Shown in pieces: positions 24,778-32,951 of a stretch of DNA of 64,000 bases; position 1 is the stretch's first letter; each line of letters starts with the position of its first letter. A model generated the notes under the pieces. That model did no database searches. It was not told the origin of the DNA and saw nothing but the letters and a program-made list of their open reading frames with translations. The translations under genes and the position numbers were made by a program. The DNA lies in the NCBI RefSeq assembly GCF_001513965.1, contig NZ_KQ948016.1, forward strand, positions 521,241 to 585,240. The letters run 5' to 3'. This DNA comes from Streptomyces cellostaticus (GTDB taxonomy: Bacteria; Actinomycetota; Actinomycetes; Streptomycetales; Streptomycetaceae).

Positions 24778-25962
24778 ATGGGTGACGGACGGCGGCGGCA
24801 CATCGGCACGGCGGAGCGCCGGGCCCGGCTGGCCCTGCGGCACCGCCTGGCGGGTACGGCACGGGCGGCGGCCCCCGAGCAGGTCGCCGCCTCCCTGGTG
24901 GCCCTGCACGGCACGGACCCGGCGACGGTGTACCTGGCGGTGGCGGCGCGGCTGGCCGACCCGGCGAAGGCGGTACCGGAGACGGAAAGAGCGCTGTACG
25001 AGGACGGCACGCTCGTCCGCATGCACGGTATGCGGCACACGGTGTTCGTGTTCCCGACGGAGCTGACGGCGGTCGTCCACGCCTCGACGGGCCTCACCGT
25101 GGCCGCCCGTGAACGCGCTTCCCTCCTCAAGGACATGGCCCGGGCGGGCGCCCCGGACGCGGCCTGGCTGGCGGAGGTCGAGACGACCACGCTGACCGCA
25201 CTGGCCCGGCGCGGCCAGGCGACGGCGGCGGAGCTGTCGGCCGACGAGCCGCGCCTGCGCGAGCAGTTCGTGTACGCGGCCGGGAAGAGCTACGAGGGCG
25301 TCCACACGGTCTCCTCCCGCCTGCTGCGCGTCCTCGGTGTCGAGGGCAAGGTGGTCCGCGGCCGCCCGCTCGGCTCCTGGACGTCGAGCCAGTTCCGCTG
25401 GGCCCCGGCACCGGAGCACCCGGAGCTGGACGCGGGCCGGTCACAGGCGGACCTGCTGGAGCGCTGGCTGAGAGCCTGTGGCCCGGCGACGGAGGCGGAC
25501 CTGAAGTGGTGGACGGGGTGGCGGGTGACGGAGGTACGCCGGGCCCTTTCCGCCGTCGGCGCGCAGGAGGTGACCCTGGACGAGGGCACGGGCTATGTCG
25601 CCGACGGTGACACGGACCCGGTGGAGGCCCCCGGGGAACCCTGGGCGGCGCTGCTCCCCGCCCTCGACCCGACGGCCATGGCCTGGCAGCAGCGGGACTG
25701 GTATCTCGCGCCGGAGCTGCGCCCGGATCTCTTCGACCGCAGCGGCAACGTGGGGCCGACGGTGTGGTGGAACGGCCGGGTGGTGGGCGGCTGGGCCCAG
25801 CGCGCGGACGGCGAGATCGTCTGGCGCATCACCGAGGAAGGTGCGCGCCGGGAGGCCGAGGCGGCGGTCGCGGTGGAGGCGGAGCGGTTGCGAGGGTGGC
25901 TGGGGACGACGAAGGTCACGCCGCGCTTCAGGACCCCGCTGGAGCGGGAGTTGTCGGCGTGA
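24778..25962 (+). CDS. winged-helix DNA-binding domain protein (HTH_42/AlkZ-like)
   Basis: The 394-residue protein belongs to the HTH_42 (DUF1006) family, which includes AlkZ DNA glycosylases. Visible features are ARLALRHRLAG, AASLVALHGTDPATVYLAVAARL near the N-terminus, MHGMRHTVFVFP, and C-terminal LLPALDPTAMAWQQRDWYLAPEL with WWNGRVVGGW. AlkZ enzymes use a QxQ motif; here the equivalent position reads VALHGTDP, the sub-type without QxQ, so glycosylase activity is uncertain. ATG 24778 is preferred because GGGGAGG lies just upstream. Confidence 0.8.
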   Translation: MGDGRRRHIGTAERRARLALRHRLAGTARAAAPEQVAASLVALHGTDPATVYLAVAARLADPAKAVPETERALYEDGTLVRMHGMRHTVFVFPTELTAVVHASTGLTVAARERASLLKDMARAGAPDAAWLAEVETTTLTALARRGQATAAELSADEPRLREQFVYAAGKSYEGVHTVSSRLLRVLGVEGKVVRGRPLGSWTSSQFRWAPAPEHPELDAGRSQADLLERWLRACGPATEADLKWWTGWRVTEVRRALSAVGAQEVTLDEGTGYVADGDTDPVEAPGEPWAALLPALDPTAMAWQQRDWYLAPELRPDLFDRSGNVGPTVWWNGRVVGGWAQRADGEIVWRITEEGARREAEAAVAVEAERLRGWLGTTKVTPRFRTPLERELSA

Positions 25963-26007
25963 CGCACCGGGGTGCCCCGCAGCAGCGCGGGACACCCGGC
26001 ACCGGCC

Positions 26008-26322
26008 TCACCGGCTGTAACGCATGAACGCCCGCACCATGTGGCACGTCGTGTCCGACGGCGGGTGCACACCGATCTCCTCCGCCGTGTTGCGGATCGT
26101 CTCGTTGTGGGCCTGGTTCGGCAGGTAGATCCCCAGGTCGAGCAGGGCTATGGCGAGGCGCATGGCCTTCAGGCGCCGGTTGTGCGTGACGTACCACTCG
26201 CGCGGCCGCCCGGCCGGCAGCGGACGCTTCTCCATCGGCACGTAGGGCGAGTCGAGCAGAACGGAACGCTTGGCTGTGGACTGGGTCGGCAACGGCTTGG
26301 ACTTCAGGGCGGCAGCGGGCAC
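26008..26322 (-). CDS. conserved hypothetical protein
   Basis: A 104-residue soluble protein with LLDSPYVPMEKRPLPAGRPREWYVTHNRRLKAMRLAIALLDLGIYLPNQ and a helical end HNETIRNTAEEIGVHPPSDTTCHMVRAFMRYSR. The likely start is GTG 26322: the AGGAGG site ends 6 bases before it, whereas the ATG at 26328 abuts the site with no spacer. No family is recognised. The gene stands alone between a winged-helix gene and an AMP ligase gene. Confidence 0.7.
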   Translation of the reverse strand: MPAAALKSKPLPTQSTAKRSVLLDSPYVPMEKRPLPAGRPREWYVTHNRRLKAMRLAIALLDLGIYLPNQAHNETIRNTAEEIGVHPPSDTTCHMVRAFMRYSR

Positions 26323-26504
26323 GGGCATCCTCCTGTCGCGGTCAGGGCACCCACCGGAACTTCCGGCGACACCCTCGAACACTGCCTCTATTCTACTGGC
26401 CACCACTGACATTCGGGGAGTGCGTGAAGTCCGGCAAATGTCCAGGTGGGATGGCAAATTGACCGTCTGTCACAGCAGGTCCGCGAGGTACGCGTGAGAC
26501 GCCG

Positions 26505-28031
26505 TCAAATTCGAACAGAGTCATCGGCGGGAGCAGTGGTCCCGGCCCTGGCCATGGCACGCAACGCGCGTTTGTCCACCTTGCCGCTCGGGGCGAGGGG
26601 CAGGCGCTCCGCCCACCAGACGGTGGTCGGCCGGTGTGCCGCGGCGAGCTCGGACGCCACGAGCGCGCACGCTTCGGCGGCGGCCGACCGGCTTGCCGTA
26701 CAGCCGGTTGCCGGCACCAGGAAGGCGCACACCTCCTCGCCCGTCAGGGTGCTGGGCCTGCCGACCACGGCGGCCTGCGCGACGGCGGGGTGCCGGGCGA
26801 GGGCCGCTTCGATGGGCAGGCTGTACAGGTTCCACCCGTTGACGACCACCATGTCCTTGACCCGGTCATCGAGGTAGAGATAGCCGTCGCTGTCGGTGTG
26901 TCCGAGGTCGCCCGTGCGCAGCCACCCGTCACGCAGCACCTCCCCCGTGAGGTCGGGCCGCATCCAGTAGCCCGACATCCGGGCGGCCGACCGCACCCAT
27001 ACTTCGCCCACCCGTCCGGCGGGCAGTGGCCGCCCGGCATCTCCGGTCTCCCGTACCTCGATCTCCACGCCGGCTGCCGGGCGCCCCGCCGAGCCGAGCA
27101 ACCAGGGCCGGCCGGCGACGGCCGCCGCATGGTCGGAGGGGGTCAGCCGGGTGATGACCGAGGCCTCGGTGGTTCCGTAGCCCTGCTGCCAGCGGCAGCC
27201 CCAGGCGGTGACCGCCTCCCGCAGCCGTTCCGGCAGGACCGGCGAGGCGCCGTAGCTGATCACTTCGAGGCCCGGAATCCCTTCGGCGGTCCGGGGGTCG
27301 TCCAGGAGCCGGTAGATCATGGGCGGCACCAGATAGGTCGACGCCGGTCCCAGTCTCCGGCATGCGTCCATCAGCTTCCCGGTGTCGAAAGGGGACAGCA
27401 CCTCCACCCGGCCGCCGCCCCGCCAGTGTTCGAGGCAGCGGCCGCCGGAACGCGTGGCCAGGGAGGTCACCGACACGTAGGTCCCGGCGCGTGACACCTG
27501 CCCGCCGGAGCGTGCCGCCAGCGCGCGGAAGGTGATGGCGACGCCCTTGGGCTGACCGGTGGTGCCTCCCGTGTACATCACGCGCGCCACATCGTCCTCA
27601 CGGGCCGCAACCGGAACCACGACCGCCGCACGGCAGGCGGCCGCTGCGGCCAACTCGGCCAGGGCCAGCCGCGGCACACCGGTGTCCGGCACCGGAATGT
27701 CGTGCACCACCAGTTCCGGACGGCAGTCCCGGAGCAGGTGTTCCACCCCGCACACGGCCGCGTTCCACACCACCAGCGTCAACCGCGCACCCAGGACGTG
27801 GGCGGCGGTCCGCAGGAGCAGCACCTCCGCCCGGTTCTCACCCACCACACACGCCAGACCGGATCCGCGGCGCACGCCCGCATCGCCCAGCACACCGGCG
27901 ATCCGGTAGACCTCTTCGAGCAGCGCGCCATGGTCGAGCACGCGATCGCCGAGGCCGACGCCACCCAGCGCCGGGCGGCCGACGTGACCCTCCAGCGCCT
28001 CGATGAGTCCGGTCACGTATCGCGCGGCCAT
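26505..28031 (-). CDS. AMP-dependent synthetase/ligase (acyl-CoA ligase-like)
   Basis: The 508-residue enzyme has all adenylate-forming motifs: P-loop YTGGTTGQPKGV (about residues 153-164), GYGTTEAS, GWLRTGDLGHTDSDGYLYLDDRVKDM with the hinge, and the C-terminal catalytic lysine in LAPSGKVDK. It would activate a carboxylic acid as an acyl-adenylate and probably transfer it to CoA. The acid is unknown. It stands alone with no carrier protein or synthase nearby, so a secondary-metabolite role is not indicated. The start is ATG 28031. Confidence 0.9.
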   Translation of the reverse strand: MAARYVTGLIEALEGHVGRPALGGVGLGDRVLDHGALLEEVYRIAGVLGDAGVRRGSGLACVVGENRAEVLLLRTAAHVLGARLTLVVWNAAVCGVEHLLRDCRPELVVHDIPVPDTGVPRLALAELAAAAACRAAVVVPVAAREDDVARVMYTGGTTGQPKGVAITFRALAARSGGQVSRAGTYVSVTSLATRSGGRCLEHWRGGGRVEVLSPFDTGKLMDACRRLGPASTYLVPPMIYRLLDDPRTAEGIPGLEVISYGASPVLPERLREAVTAWGCRWQQGYGTTEASVITRLTPSDHAAAVAGRPWLLGSAGRPAAGVEIEVRETGDAGRPLPAGRVGEVWVRSAARMSGYWMRPDLTGEVLRDGWLRTGDLGHTDSDGYLYLDDRVKDMVVVNGWNLYSLPIEAALARHPAVAQAAVVGRPSTLTGEEVCAFLVPATGCTASRSAAAEACALVASELAAAHRPTTVWWAERLPLAPSGKVDKRALRAMARAGTTAPADDSVRI

Positions 28032-28120
28032 GTCTCCATGGAAAGCCGCAGCTGAGGGTACGGCAACATAAAGGCATTTACGGGGAATATCCGAAGCTGA
28101 GCGTCGCGTACCGTGGGCCC

Positions 28121-28489
28121 ATGGAAATCTGGATCAACCCGGCCTGCTCCAAGTGCCGCAGCGCGATCAGCCTGCTCGACGCCGAGGGGGCCGACTACAC
28201 CGTCCGCCGCTATCTGGAGGACGTGCCGGGCGAGGACGAGATCAGGGCCGTGCTCGACCGGCTCGGTCTCGAGCCGTGGGACATCACCCGCACCCAGGAG
28301 GCCGTGGCCAAGGAGCTGGGGCTCAAGGAGTGGGCGCGGGACGAGACTTCGCGGGACCGGTGGATCACGGCCCTCGCCGAGCACCCCAAGCTCATCCAGC
28401 GCCCGATCATCACCGCCGACGACGGAACCGCCCTGGTGGCCCGCACCGACGAGGCCGTACAGGAGGCGCTCGCCCGGAACGAGAGCTGA
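28121..28489 (+). CDS. ArsC/Spx-family protein
   Basis: The 122-residue thioredoxin-fold protein starts MEIWINPACSKCRSAISLLDAEG, with Cys9 and Cys12 as a CxxC pair. It continues with the ArsC-like YLEDVPGEDEIRAVLDRLG, RTQE and HPKLIQRPIITAD segments. Related proteins are glutaredoxin-dependent arsenate reductases or regulatory Spx/YffB proteins. There is no ars operon nearby, so true arsenate reduction is doubtful. It has its own promoter region, divergent from the AMP ligase gene. Confidence 0.88.
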   Translation: MEIWINPACSKCRSAISLLDAEGADYTVRRYLEDVPGEDEIRAVLDRLGLEPWDITRTQEAVAKELGLKEWARDETSRDRWITALAEHPKLIQRPIITADDGTALVARTDEAVQEALARNES

Positions 28490-28514
28490 GCGACGCTCAA
28501 CTCCATTGTGATGC

Positions 28515-28553
28515 AGGTTACTTCGGTGACTCCTGTAAACCGCTGAGTAACCT
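28515..28553. promoter_or_regulatory. inverted repeat upstream of the secreted Gln-rich protein gene
   Basis: AGGTTACT at 28515-28522 is the reverse complement of AGTAACCT at 28546-28553, with a 23-base spacer, 58 bases before the ATG at 28611. It could be an operator or a terminator hairpin of the preceding ArsC-like gene. Confidence 0.35.
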
Positions 28554-28610
28554 CGTTCGGTATCTCGTACATAGCGGCGTACGCTCCCCTACCTCTTCAG
28601 GAGGCGCGTT

Positions 28611-29348
28611 ATGTCGCGCAGGAGAACTCTCGGCACGAAGAAGAAGCTCGCGCTGCTCGTCAGCGCCGCGGCGGTGGCGGGCGGCGGAGCCTTCGCGCTG
28701 GCGTCCACCTCGAACGCCGCGCAGAGCCCGCAGAACGCCAAGACGCTGTCCGCCGGTGACTCGACCGTCTGCCAGGGGCTGGCCACGGCCCACGGCAACA
28801 ACGACAGGTTCATCGCGGACCAGAAGGCGAAACCGGACGCGCAGTCGGCGGCCCGGATCGCCAACCGCGAGGCGGTCATCAAGCAGATCGAGGTCCAGCA
28901 GAAGGCGGCGGGCTGCACCGTTGGGGAGTCGGCTCAGGGCTCCCAGGCGGCGCAGAACGGCAACGCCCAGCAGGGCGCCGGTCAGCAGGCGGGCCAGCAG
29001 GCAGGTCAGCAGGCAGGTCAGCAGGGAGGTCAGCAGAGCACGCAGCCCGCGCAGACCGGTGCCGCAGGAAACAACGGCGGCGGCGCTGCCGCGGCCTCCG
29101 GCCAGCAGGTGTGCAAGGGCTCGACCGTCACGCTCTCCGGCGAGGGCGGCGCCCCGGCGGCGTCCAGCAGCCAGTTCCCGGCGGGGACGACCCTGAAGGT
29201 CACCAACCTGGACAACAACAAGTCCACGACGGTGAAGGTCACCTCGGTCTCCGGCAGTTGCGTCCTGCTCAACAACGCGGCCTTCGAGCAGGTCCGGGAG
29301 CCCGGCAAGTTCCTCATCCGCCGCGCAGTGATCGAGAAGGTGGGGTGA
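28611..29348 (+). CDS. secreted protein with Gly-Gln-Gln repeat linker
   Basis: The 245-residue product has a signal peptide (RRRTLGTKKKLALLVSAAAVAGGGAFALAS, cleavage after about residue 36). An N-terminal helical domain has two Cys (STVCQGLATAHGNN ... KAAGCTVG). A low-complexity linker of GQQA repeats spans about residues 108-150. A C-terminal beta-type domain follows (QQVCKGSTVTLSGEGG ... SGSCVLLNNAAFEQVREPGKFLIRRAVIEKVG), also with two Cys. ATG 28611 has AGGAGG. A similar plan, helical domain then Gln-rich linker then Cys-containing domain, recurs in the DUF1996 protein at 36115. Function unknown. Confidence 0.8.
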   Translation: MSRRRTLGTKKKLALLVSAAAVAGGGAFALASTSNAAQSPQNAKTLSAGDSTVCQGLATAHGNNDRFIADQKAKPDAQSAARIANREAVIKQIEVQQKAAGCTVGESAQGSQAAQNGNAQQGAGQQAGQQAGQQAGQQGGQQSTQPAQTGAAGNNGGGAAAASGQQVCKGSTVTLSGEGGAPAASSSQFPAGTTLKVTNLDNNKSTTVKVTSVSGSCVLLNNAAFEQVREPGKFLIRRAVIEKVG

Positions 29349-29351
29349 GGC

Positions 29352-30218
29352 TCAGCAGCCCGACAGGAAGTCGGTGAGGCGGCGGGCCAGAGCCGCGGGT
29401 GCTGCCTGCGGCAGCGCGTGGTGTGAGACATCCGGCAGTACGGCGGTCTCCACGTGCGGCAGCATCGCGGCGGCCCTGGCCGCCACCTCACGAGGGTCAT
29501 GGGTCCTGCTGTTCGCGGCCACGAGCAGCAGGACCGGCACGTCGAGGGCGCGCAGCGCCTGAGGTGCCGGCCGCGGGCCCGTCACCGGCTTCGCGGACGG
29601 GAAGCCCGCGGCCGCCTCCTGGAGGGCGAGCCAGCCGGGATCCAGGACTGCTCCCCCGGTTTCCCACTCCAGGAAGGCGCGGACCCGGCGGGGCGAGGGC
29701 CGCAGCAGCATCGGCAGGGCATGGAGCAGGTACGCCGCCTTGTACCCGGTGAAGCACTGGGTCGGGTCCAGGAGGAACAGGCGGCGTACCCGGGCAGGTG
29801 CACGCAGGGCGTAGTGCAGGGCGATCCAGGCGCCGTACGAGTGTCCGCCCACGTCGGCCGCCGTCGCGGCCAGGCCGTCCAGGAGGGCGTCCAGCCAGGC
29901 GGCCAGGTCGGCGACCGTGCGGGGGTGGCGGTCGCCGGCCGGGGCGCTCAGGCCGGGGGCGCCGATCAGGTCGGGGGCGTAGACACGGCGGGTCCGGGCC
30001 AGCTCCGCGAGCTGGGCGTACCAGGACACCGAGGCCGCTCCGCCGCCACCCGGCAGCAGGAGCAGCGGGGGTGCTTCACGCGGGCCGCAGGCGTTGACCC
30101 GGGTGTCCCCGAAGGGCGTGGCGACCGTCAGCGCCTCGCGGTCCGCCGGCCATGCCGCCAGCACCTTGTCGTACGCAACCCGGAAGGCGTCGGCGTCGTA
30201 CCCGCTCGTCCGCGGCAT
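29352..30218 (-). CDS. alpha/beta hydrolase
   Basis: The 288-residue hydrolase has the oxyanion-hole segment LLLLPGGGGAASVSWY, nucleophile elbow GGHSYGAW (GxSxG), acid-loop region LLLVAANSRTHDP and C-terminal His in VLPDVSHHALP. The substrate is not known. It is divergent from a MarR regulator gene, with a 12-bp inverted repeat between them, so the regulator probably controls both genes. Its stop lies 3 bases from the convergent secreted-protein stop. Confidence 0.88.
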   Translation of the reverse strand: MPRTSGYDADAFRVAYDKVLAAWPADREALTVATPFGDTRVNACGPREAPPLLLLPGGGGAASVSWYAQLAELARTRRVYAPDLIGAPGLSAPAGDRHPRTVADLAAWLDALLDGLAATAADVGGHSYGAWIALHYALRAPARVRRLFLLDPTQCFTGYKAAYLLHALPMLLRPSPRRVRAFLEWETGGAVLDPGWLALQEAAAGFPSAKPVTGPRPAPQALRALDVPVLLLVAANSRTHDPREVAARAAAMLPHVETAVLPDVSHHALPQAAPAALARRLTDFLSGC

Positions 30219-30227
30219 GGAAACCCC

Positions 30228-30270
30228 CTATTATCTCGCTCAGCAAGATACTCGTTCGGCGAGATAATAG
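30228..30270. promoter_or_regulatory. MarR-type operator between hydrolase and MarR genes
   Basis: CTATTATCTCGC (30228-30239) and GCGAGATAATAG (30259-30270) are perfect reverse complements. Inside lies TATCTCGCTCAGCAAGATA (30232-30250), a 9-bp-arm dyad with one mismatch, the size of a typical MarR site. The region spans both promoters, so autoregulation and control of the hydrolase are expected. Confidence 0.75.
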
Positions 30271-30284
30271 CTGGGAGAACCCGC

Positions 30285-30752
30285 ATGCCGACCCCGTCCA
30301 GCCCCGACCCGGCGCCCGAGATGGAGATCGTCCATCTGCTGCGCGCGGTCACCGTCGAACTCGGCCTGCACAGTGCCCGGTTCGCGAACCAGAACGGCAT
30401 GCACCCCACGGACGTACGCGCCCTGATCGCGCTCATGGACGCGCGGCGCGCGGGCGAGGAGATGACGGCCGGGCGCCTCGGGGCCGTACTGGGGCTCAAC
30501 TCGGCGGGGACCACCGCGCTCGTCGACCGGCTGGAGCAGGCCGGGCAGGTGCGGCGGGTGCGCGCGGAGCGGGACCGGCGCCGGGTCGTGATCGAGGTGG
30601 AGGAGCGCGCGGTCGAGCTGGGCCAGGCCTTCTTCGGGCCGCTGATCGAGCGCTCGGTGGAACTGCTGCGTGCATACGACGAGCGGCAGCTGGCGGCGAT
30701 CCGGGGCTTCCTCGGCGGGGTGCGGGAGGCTGCCGCCGAGGGCCGGGAGTAA
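30285..30752 (+). CDS. MarR-family transcriptional regulator
   Basis: The 155-residue winged-helix protein shows ANQNGMHPTDVRALIALMDA, MTAGRLGAVLGLNSAGTTALVDRLEQAGQVRRVRAERDRRRVVIEVEE, the recognition helix and wing of MarR. Long dimerisation helices sit at both ends. It is likely a repressor of itself and the divergent hydrolase, released by a small ligand, as in the family. ATG 30285 begins 14 bases after the right operator arm. Confidence 0.88.
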   Translation: MPTPSSPDPAPEMEIVHLLRAVTVELGLHSARFANQNGMHPTDVRALIALMDARRAGEEMTAGRLGAVLGLNSAGTTALVDRLEQAGQVRRVRAERDRRRVVIEVEERAVELGQAFFGPLIERSVELLRAYDERQLAAIRGFLGGVREAAAEGRE

Positions 30753-30810
30753 GGCCACGGGGGGCGTCCATACCCTTCCGGAACTCGCCTCACAACGTGA
30801 GCCGCAGCAC

Positions 30811-30837
30811 AGAACCACCAGGTAACACGGGGTTCAC
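30811..30837 (+). promoter_or_regulatory. probable GlnR site upstream of glnII
   Basis: AGAAC-n6-GTAAC-n6-TTCAC has the exact six-base spacing of GlnR half-sites, with GTAAC matching gTnAc fully and the other two partially. It lies about 127 bases before the glnII start. It is weaker than the glnA site by eye. Confidence 0.5.
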
Positions 30838-30963
30838 AGAGGAGCAATGACCGGGAAATCGCCTGTTGACAGGCTGCCGGGCAGATCGAGCGGCGCCCCA
30901 GTGCCGCAGCGCCGCAGCACCCGCACCGAGTGCGCCCGACCCACCCTCTAAGGATGTGGCCCC

Positions 30964-31995
30964 GTGACCTTCAAGGCTGAGTACATCTGGATCGACGGCA
31001 CCGAGCCGACGGCCAAGCTCCGTTCCAAGACGAAGATCATCACGGGTGCCCCGGCCGGTCTCGACGCGCTGCCGATCTGGGGCTTCGACGGCTCCTCCAC
31101 CAACCAGGCCGAGGGCCACTCCTCGGACCGTGTGCTCAAGCCGGTCTTCACCTGCCCGGACCCGATCCGCGGCGGCGACGACATCCTCGTCCTGTGCGAG
31201 GTCCTCGACATCGACATGACGCCGCACGCGTCCAACACCCGCGCCGAGCTGGCCGAGGTCGCCGAGCGGTTCGCCGCGCAGGAGCCGATCTTCGGCATCG
31301 AGCAGGAGTACACCTTCTTCGACGGCGCCCGCCCGCTGGGCTTCCCCGAGGGCGGCTTCCCGGCCCCGCAGGGCGGCTACTACTGCGGTGTCGGCGCCGA
31401 CGAGATCTTCGGCCGCGAGATCGTCGAGGCCCACCTGGACAACTGCCTGAAGGCGGGCCTGGCCATCTCCGGCATCAACGCCGAGGTCATGCCCGGCCAG
31501 TGGGAGTTCCAGGTCGGCCCGGTCTCCCCGCTGGAGGTCTCCGACCACCTGTGGGTGGCCCGCTGGCTGCTGTACCGCACCGCCGAGGACTTCGGCATCT
31601 CCGCGACCCTGGACCCGAAGCCGGTCAAGGGCGACTGGAACGGCGCGGGCGCGCACACCAACTTCTCCACCAAGGCGATGCGCGAGGGCTACGACGCCAT
31701 CATCACCGCCTGCGAGTCGCTCGGTGAGGGCTCCAAGCCGCTCGACCACGTCAAGAACTACGGCGCAGGCATCGACGACCGCCTGACGGGTCTGCACGAG
31801 ACCGCCCCGTGGAACGAGTACTCCTACGGCGTCTCCGACCGCGGTGCCTCGGTCCGCATCCCGTGGCAGGTCGAGAAGGACGGCAAGGGCTACATCGAGG
31901 ACCGCCGTCCGAACGCCAACGTCGACCCGTACGTGGTGACCCGCCTGCTGGTCGACACCTGCTGCTCCGCACTGGAGAAGGCCGGCCAGGTCTGA
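30964..31995 (+). CDS. glnII: glnII, glutamine synthetase type II
   Basis: The 343-residue eukaryotic-type glutamine synthetase starts at GTG 30964 (MTFKAEYIWIDGTEPTAKLRSKTKI). It has LPIWGFDGSSTNQAEG, FGIEQEYTFFD, GPYYCGVG-like GGYYCGVGADEIFGREIVEAH, GINAEVMPGQWEFQVG, NGAGAHTNFST and the C-terminal RIPWQVEKDGKGYIEDRRPNANVDPYVV. It lacks the GSI adenylylation loop, so GlnE should not control it; control is transcriptional. It gives the cell a second route for ammonium assimilation beside GlnA. Confidence 0.97.
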   Translation: MTFKAEYIWIDGTEPTAKLRSKTKIITGAPAGLDALPIWGFDGSSTNQAEGHSSDRVLKPVFTCPDPIRGGDDILVLCEVLDIDMTPHASNTRAELAEVAERFAAQEPIFGIEQEYTFFDGARPLGFPEGGFPAPQGGYYCGVGADEIFGREIVEAHLDNCLKAGLAISGINAEVMPGQWEFQVGPVSPLEVSDHLWVARWLLYRTAEDFGISATLDPKPVKGDWNGAGAHTNFSTKAMREGYDAIITACESLGEGSKPLDHVKNYGAGIDDRLTGLHETAPWNEYSYGVSDRGASVRIPWQVEKDGKGYIEDRRPNANVDPYVVTRLLVDTCCSALEKAGQV

Positions 31996-32010
31996 TCCGA
32001 CCCGCTTCCC

Positions 32011-32045
32011 GAAGGGGCGCCCGCCGTCTTGGCGGGCGCCCCTTC
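32011..32045. terminator. glnII terminator
   Basis: GAAGGGGCGCCCGCC (32011-32025) pairs perfectly with 32031-32045 over a GTCTT loop, 16 bases past the glnII stop. Confidence 0.9.
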
Positions 32046-32121
32046 GGCGTATCGTCCACCGCTGTCCGCATAGTGAGACAACTGACTCCCTGTGTGGCAC
32101 CTTGTCTGCTTCAATGGGCCC

Positions 32122-32244
32122 ATGGTCGGCTTCCAGAAACACATCGCGACGGGTCGTCATGACCTCGAGCCGTTCTGGCCTTCCCGTCAGCACCACGACT
32201 TCGACCGGGTGTGTTGCCGCGCGATGAACGCGCAGGCCCTCTAA
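32122..32244 (+). CDS. 40-residue small ORF with Cys-Cys, possible leader peptide
   Basis: The frame gives MVGFQKHIATGRHDLEPFWP and then SRQHHDFDRVCCRAMNAQAL, a non-random composition with five His, Trp and a Cys31-Cys32 pair. It lies between the glnII terminator and glnRII, ending 80 bases before the glnRII start. I believe a similar small ORF occurs at this place in other Streptomyces, but cannot check. It could be a leader peptide or a small protein. No strong ribosome site is evident. Confidence 0.5.
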   Translation: MVGFQKHIATGRHDLEPFWPSRQHHDFDRVCCRAMNAQAL

Positions 32245-32324
32245 AGCCGTACCCCCGGCCTTCGGCCAGCGCGCAACGACGTACGTCCTCCGGCGAACCT
32301 CTCGCGCGAAAGAGCTGACTTCTC

Positions 32325-32891
32325 ATGGCGAACACTCGTTCCCTCCCCTCCGCCTCCCCTCTGACCGCCCCCGCCCGGCACCGGCTGCGCGCCGTCGACC
32401 GGGACGAGGTGGTGAATGTCGCGGACTTCCTGCCGCCGGGCGCCACCTGGCTGCCCGCACCGCAGCACACCCTGCCCGCCCTCCCCGGACAGCCGCCCAT
32501 GGTCGGGTACCTGGTGCTGGTCCCGGCGGACCAGCGGCCCCCGTTCCTTCCGGTCGCGGTGCCGGACGCGCCGGAGCCGGCCGCCGAGGCGGGCGGCGCC
32601 CCGCTGGTGCGGATCGACTCCGTGCAGCGCACCGCGAGCGTCGAGGGCCGTGAACTCGACCTCACCTACCTGGAGTTCGAGCTGCTCCAGCATCTGGTGG
32701 CGCACCCGCACCGGGTGCACACCCGCGACCAGCTGGTCACCACGGTGTGGGGGTACGGTCACGTCGGCGACGGCCGCACCGTCGACGTCCACATCGCCCG
32801 GCTGCGCCGCAAGCTGGGCGCCCAGCACCGCCAGACGATCCAGACGGTGCGCCGGGTCGGCTACAAGTACACCCCGCCGACCGGACGCTGA
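32325..32891 (+). CDS. glnRII: glnRII, OmpR-type winged-helix nitrogen regulator
   Basis: The 188-residue protein has a short N-terminal region without the receiver-domain aspartate, then an OmpR/PhoB winged helix: LDLTYLEFELLQHLVAHPHRVHTRDQLVTTVWG ... DGRTVDVHIARLRRKLG ... TVRRVGYKYTPP. Its place just after glnII matches GlnRII of S. coelicolor, which binds the same glnA and glnII promoters as GlnR. The name rests on that synteny and the domain; lack of a full receiver domain fits GlnRII rather than GlnR. Confidence 0.75.
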   Translation: MANTRSLPSASPLTAPARHRLRAVDRDEVVNVADFLPPGATWLPAPQHTLPALPGQPPMVGYLVLVPADQRPPFLPVAVPDAPEPAAEAGGAPLVRIDSVQRTASVEGRELDLTYLEFELLQHLVAHPHRVHTRDQLVTTVWGYGHVGDGRTVDVHIARLRRKLGAQHRQTIQTVRRVGYKYTPPTGR

Positions 32892-32951
32892 TCGTCTGCT
32901 GACGGCAGAGCGCGGTTCCGTCCCGCGGCTTCGGCGGGCAGAGTCACCGGT

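Noticed and set aside
26505..28031. Secondary-metabolite (NRPS/PKS) cluster around the AMP ligase
   Set aside because: No carrier protein, condensation, ketosynthase or tailoring genes are adjacent; it is a lone acyl-CoA ligase-type gene.
28121..28489. Arsenic resistance locus
   Set aside because: Only an ArsC-fold protein is present, with no efflux pump or ArsR neighbour.
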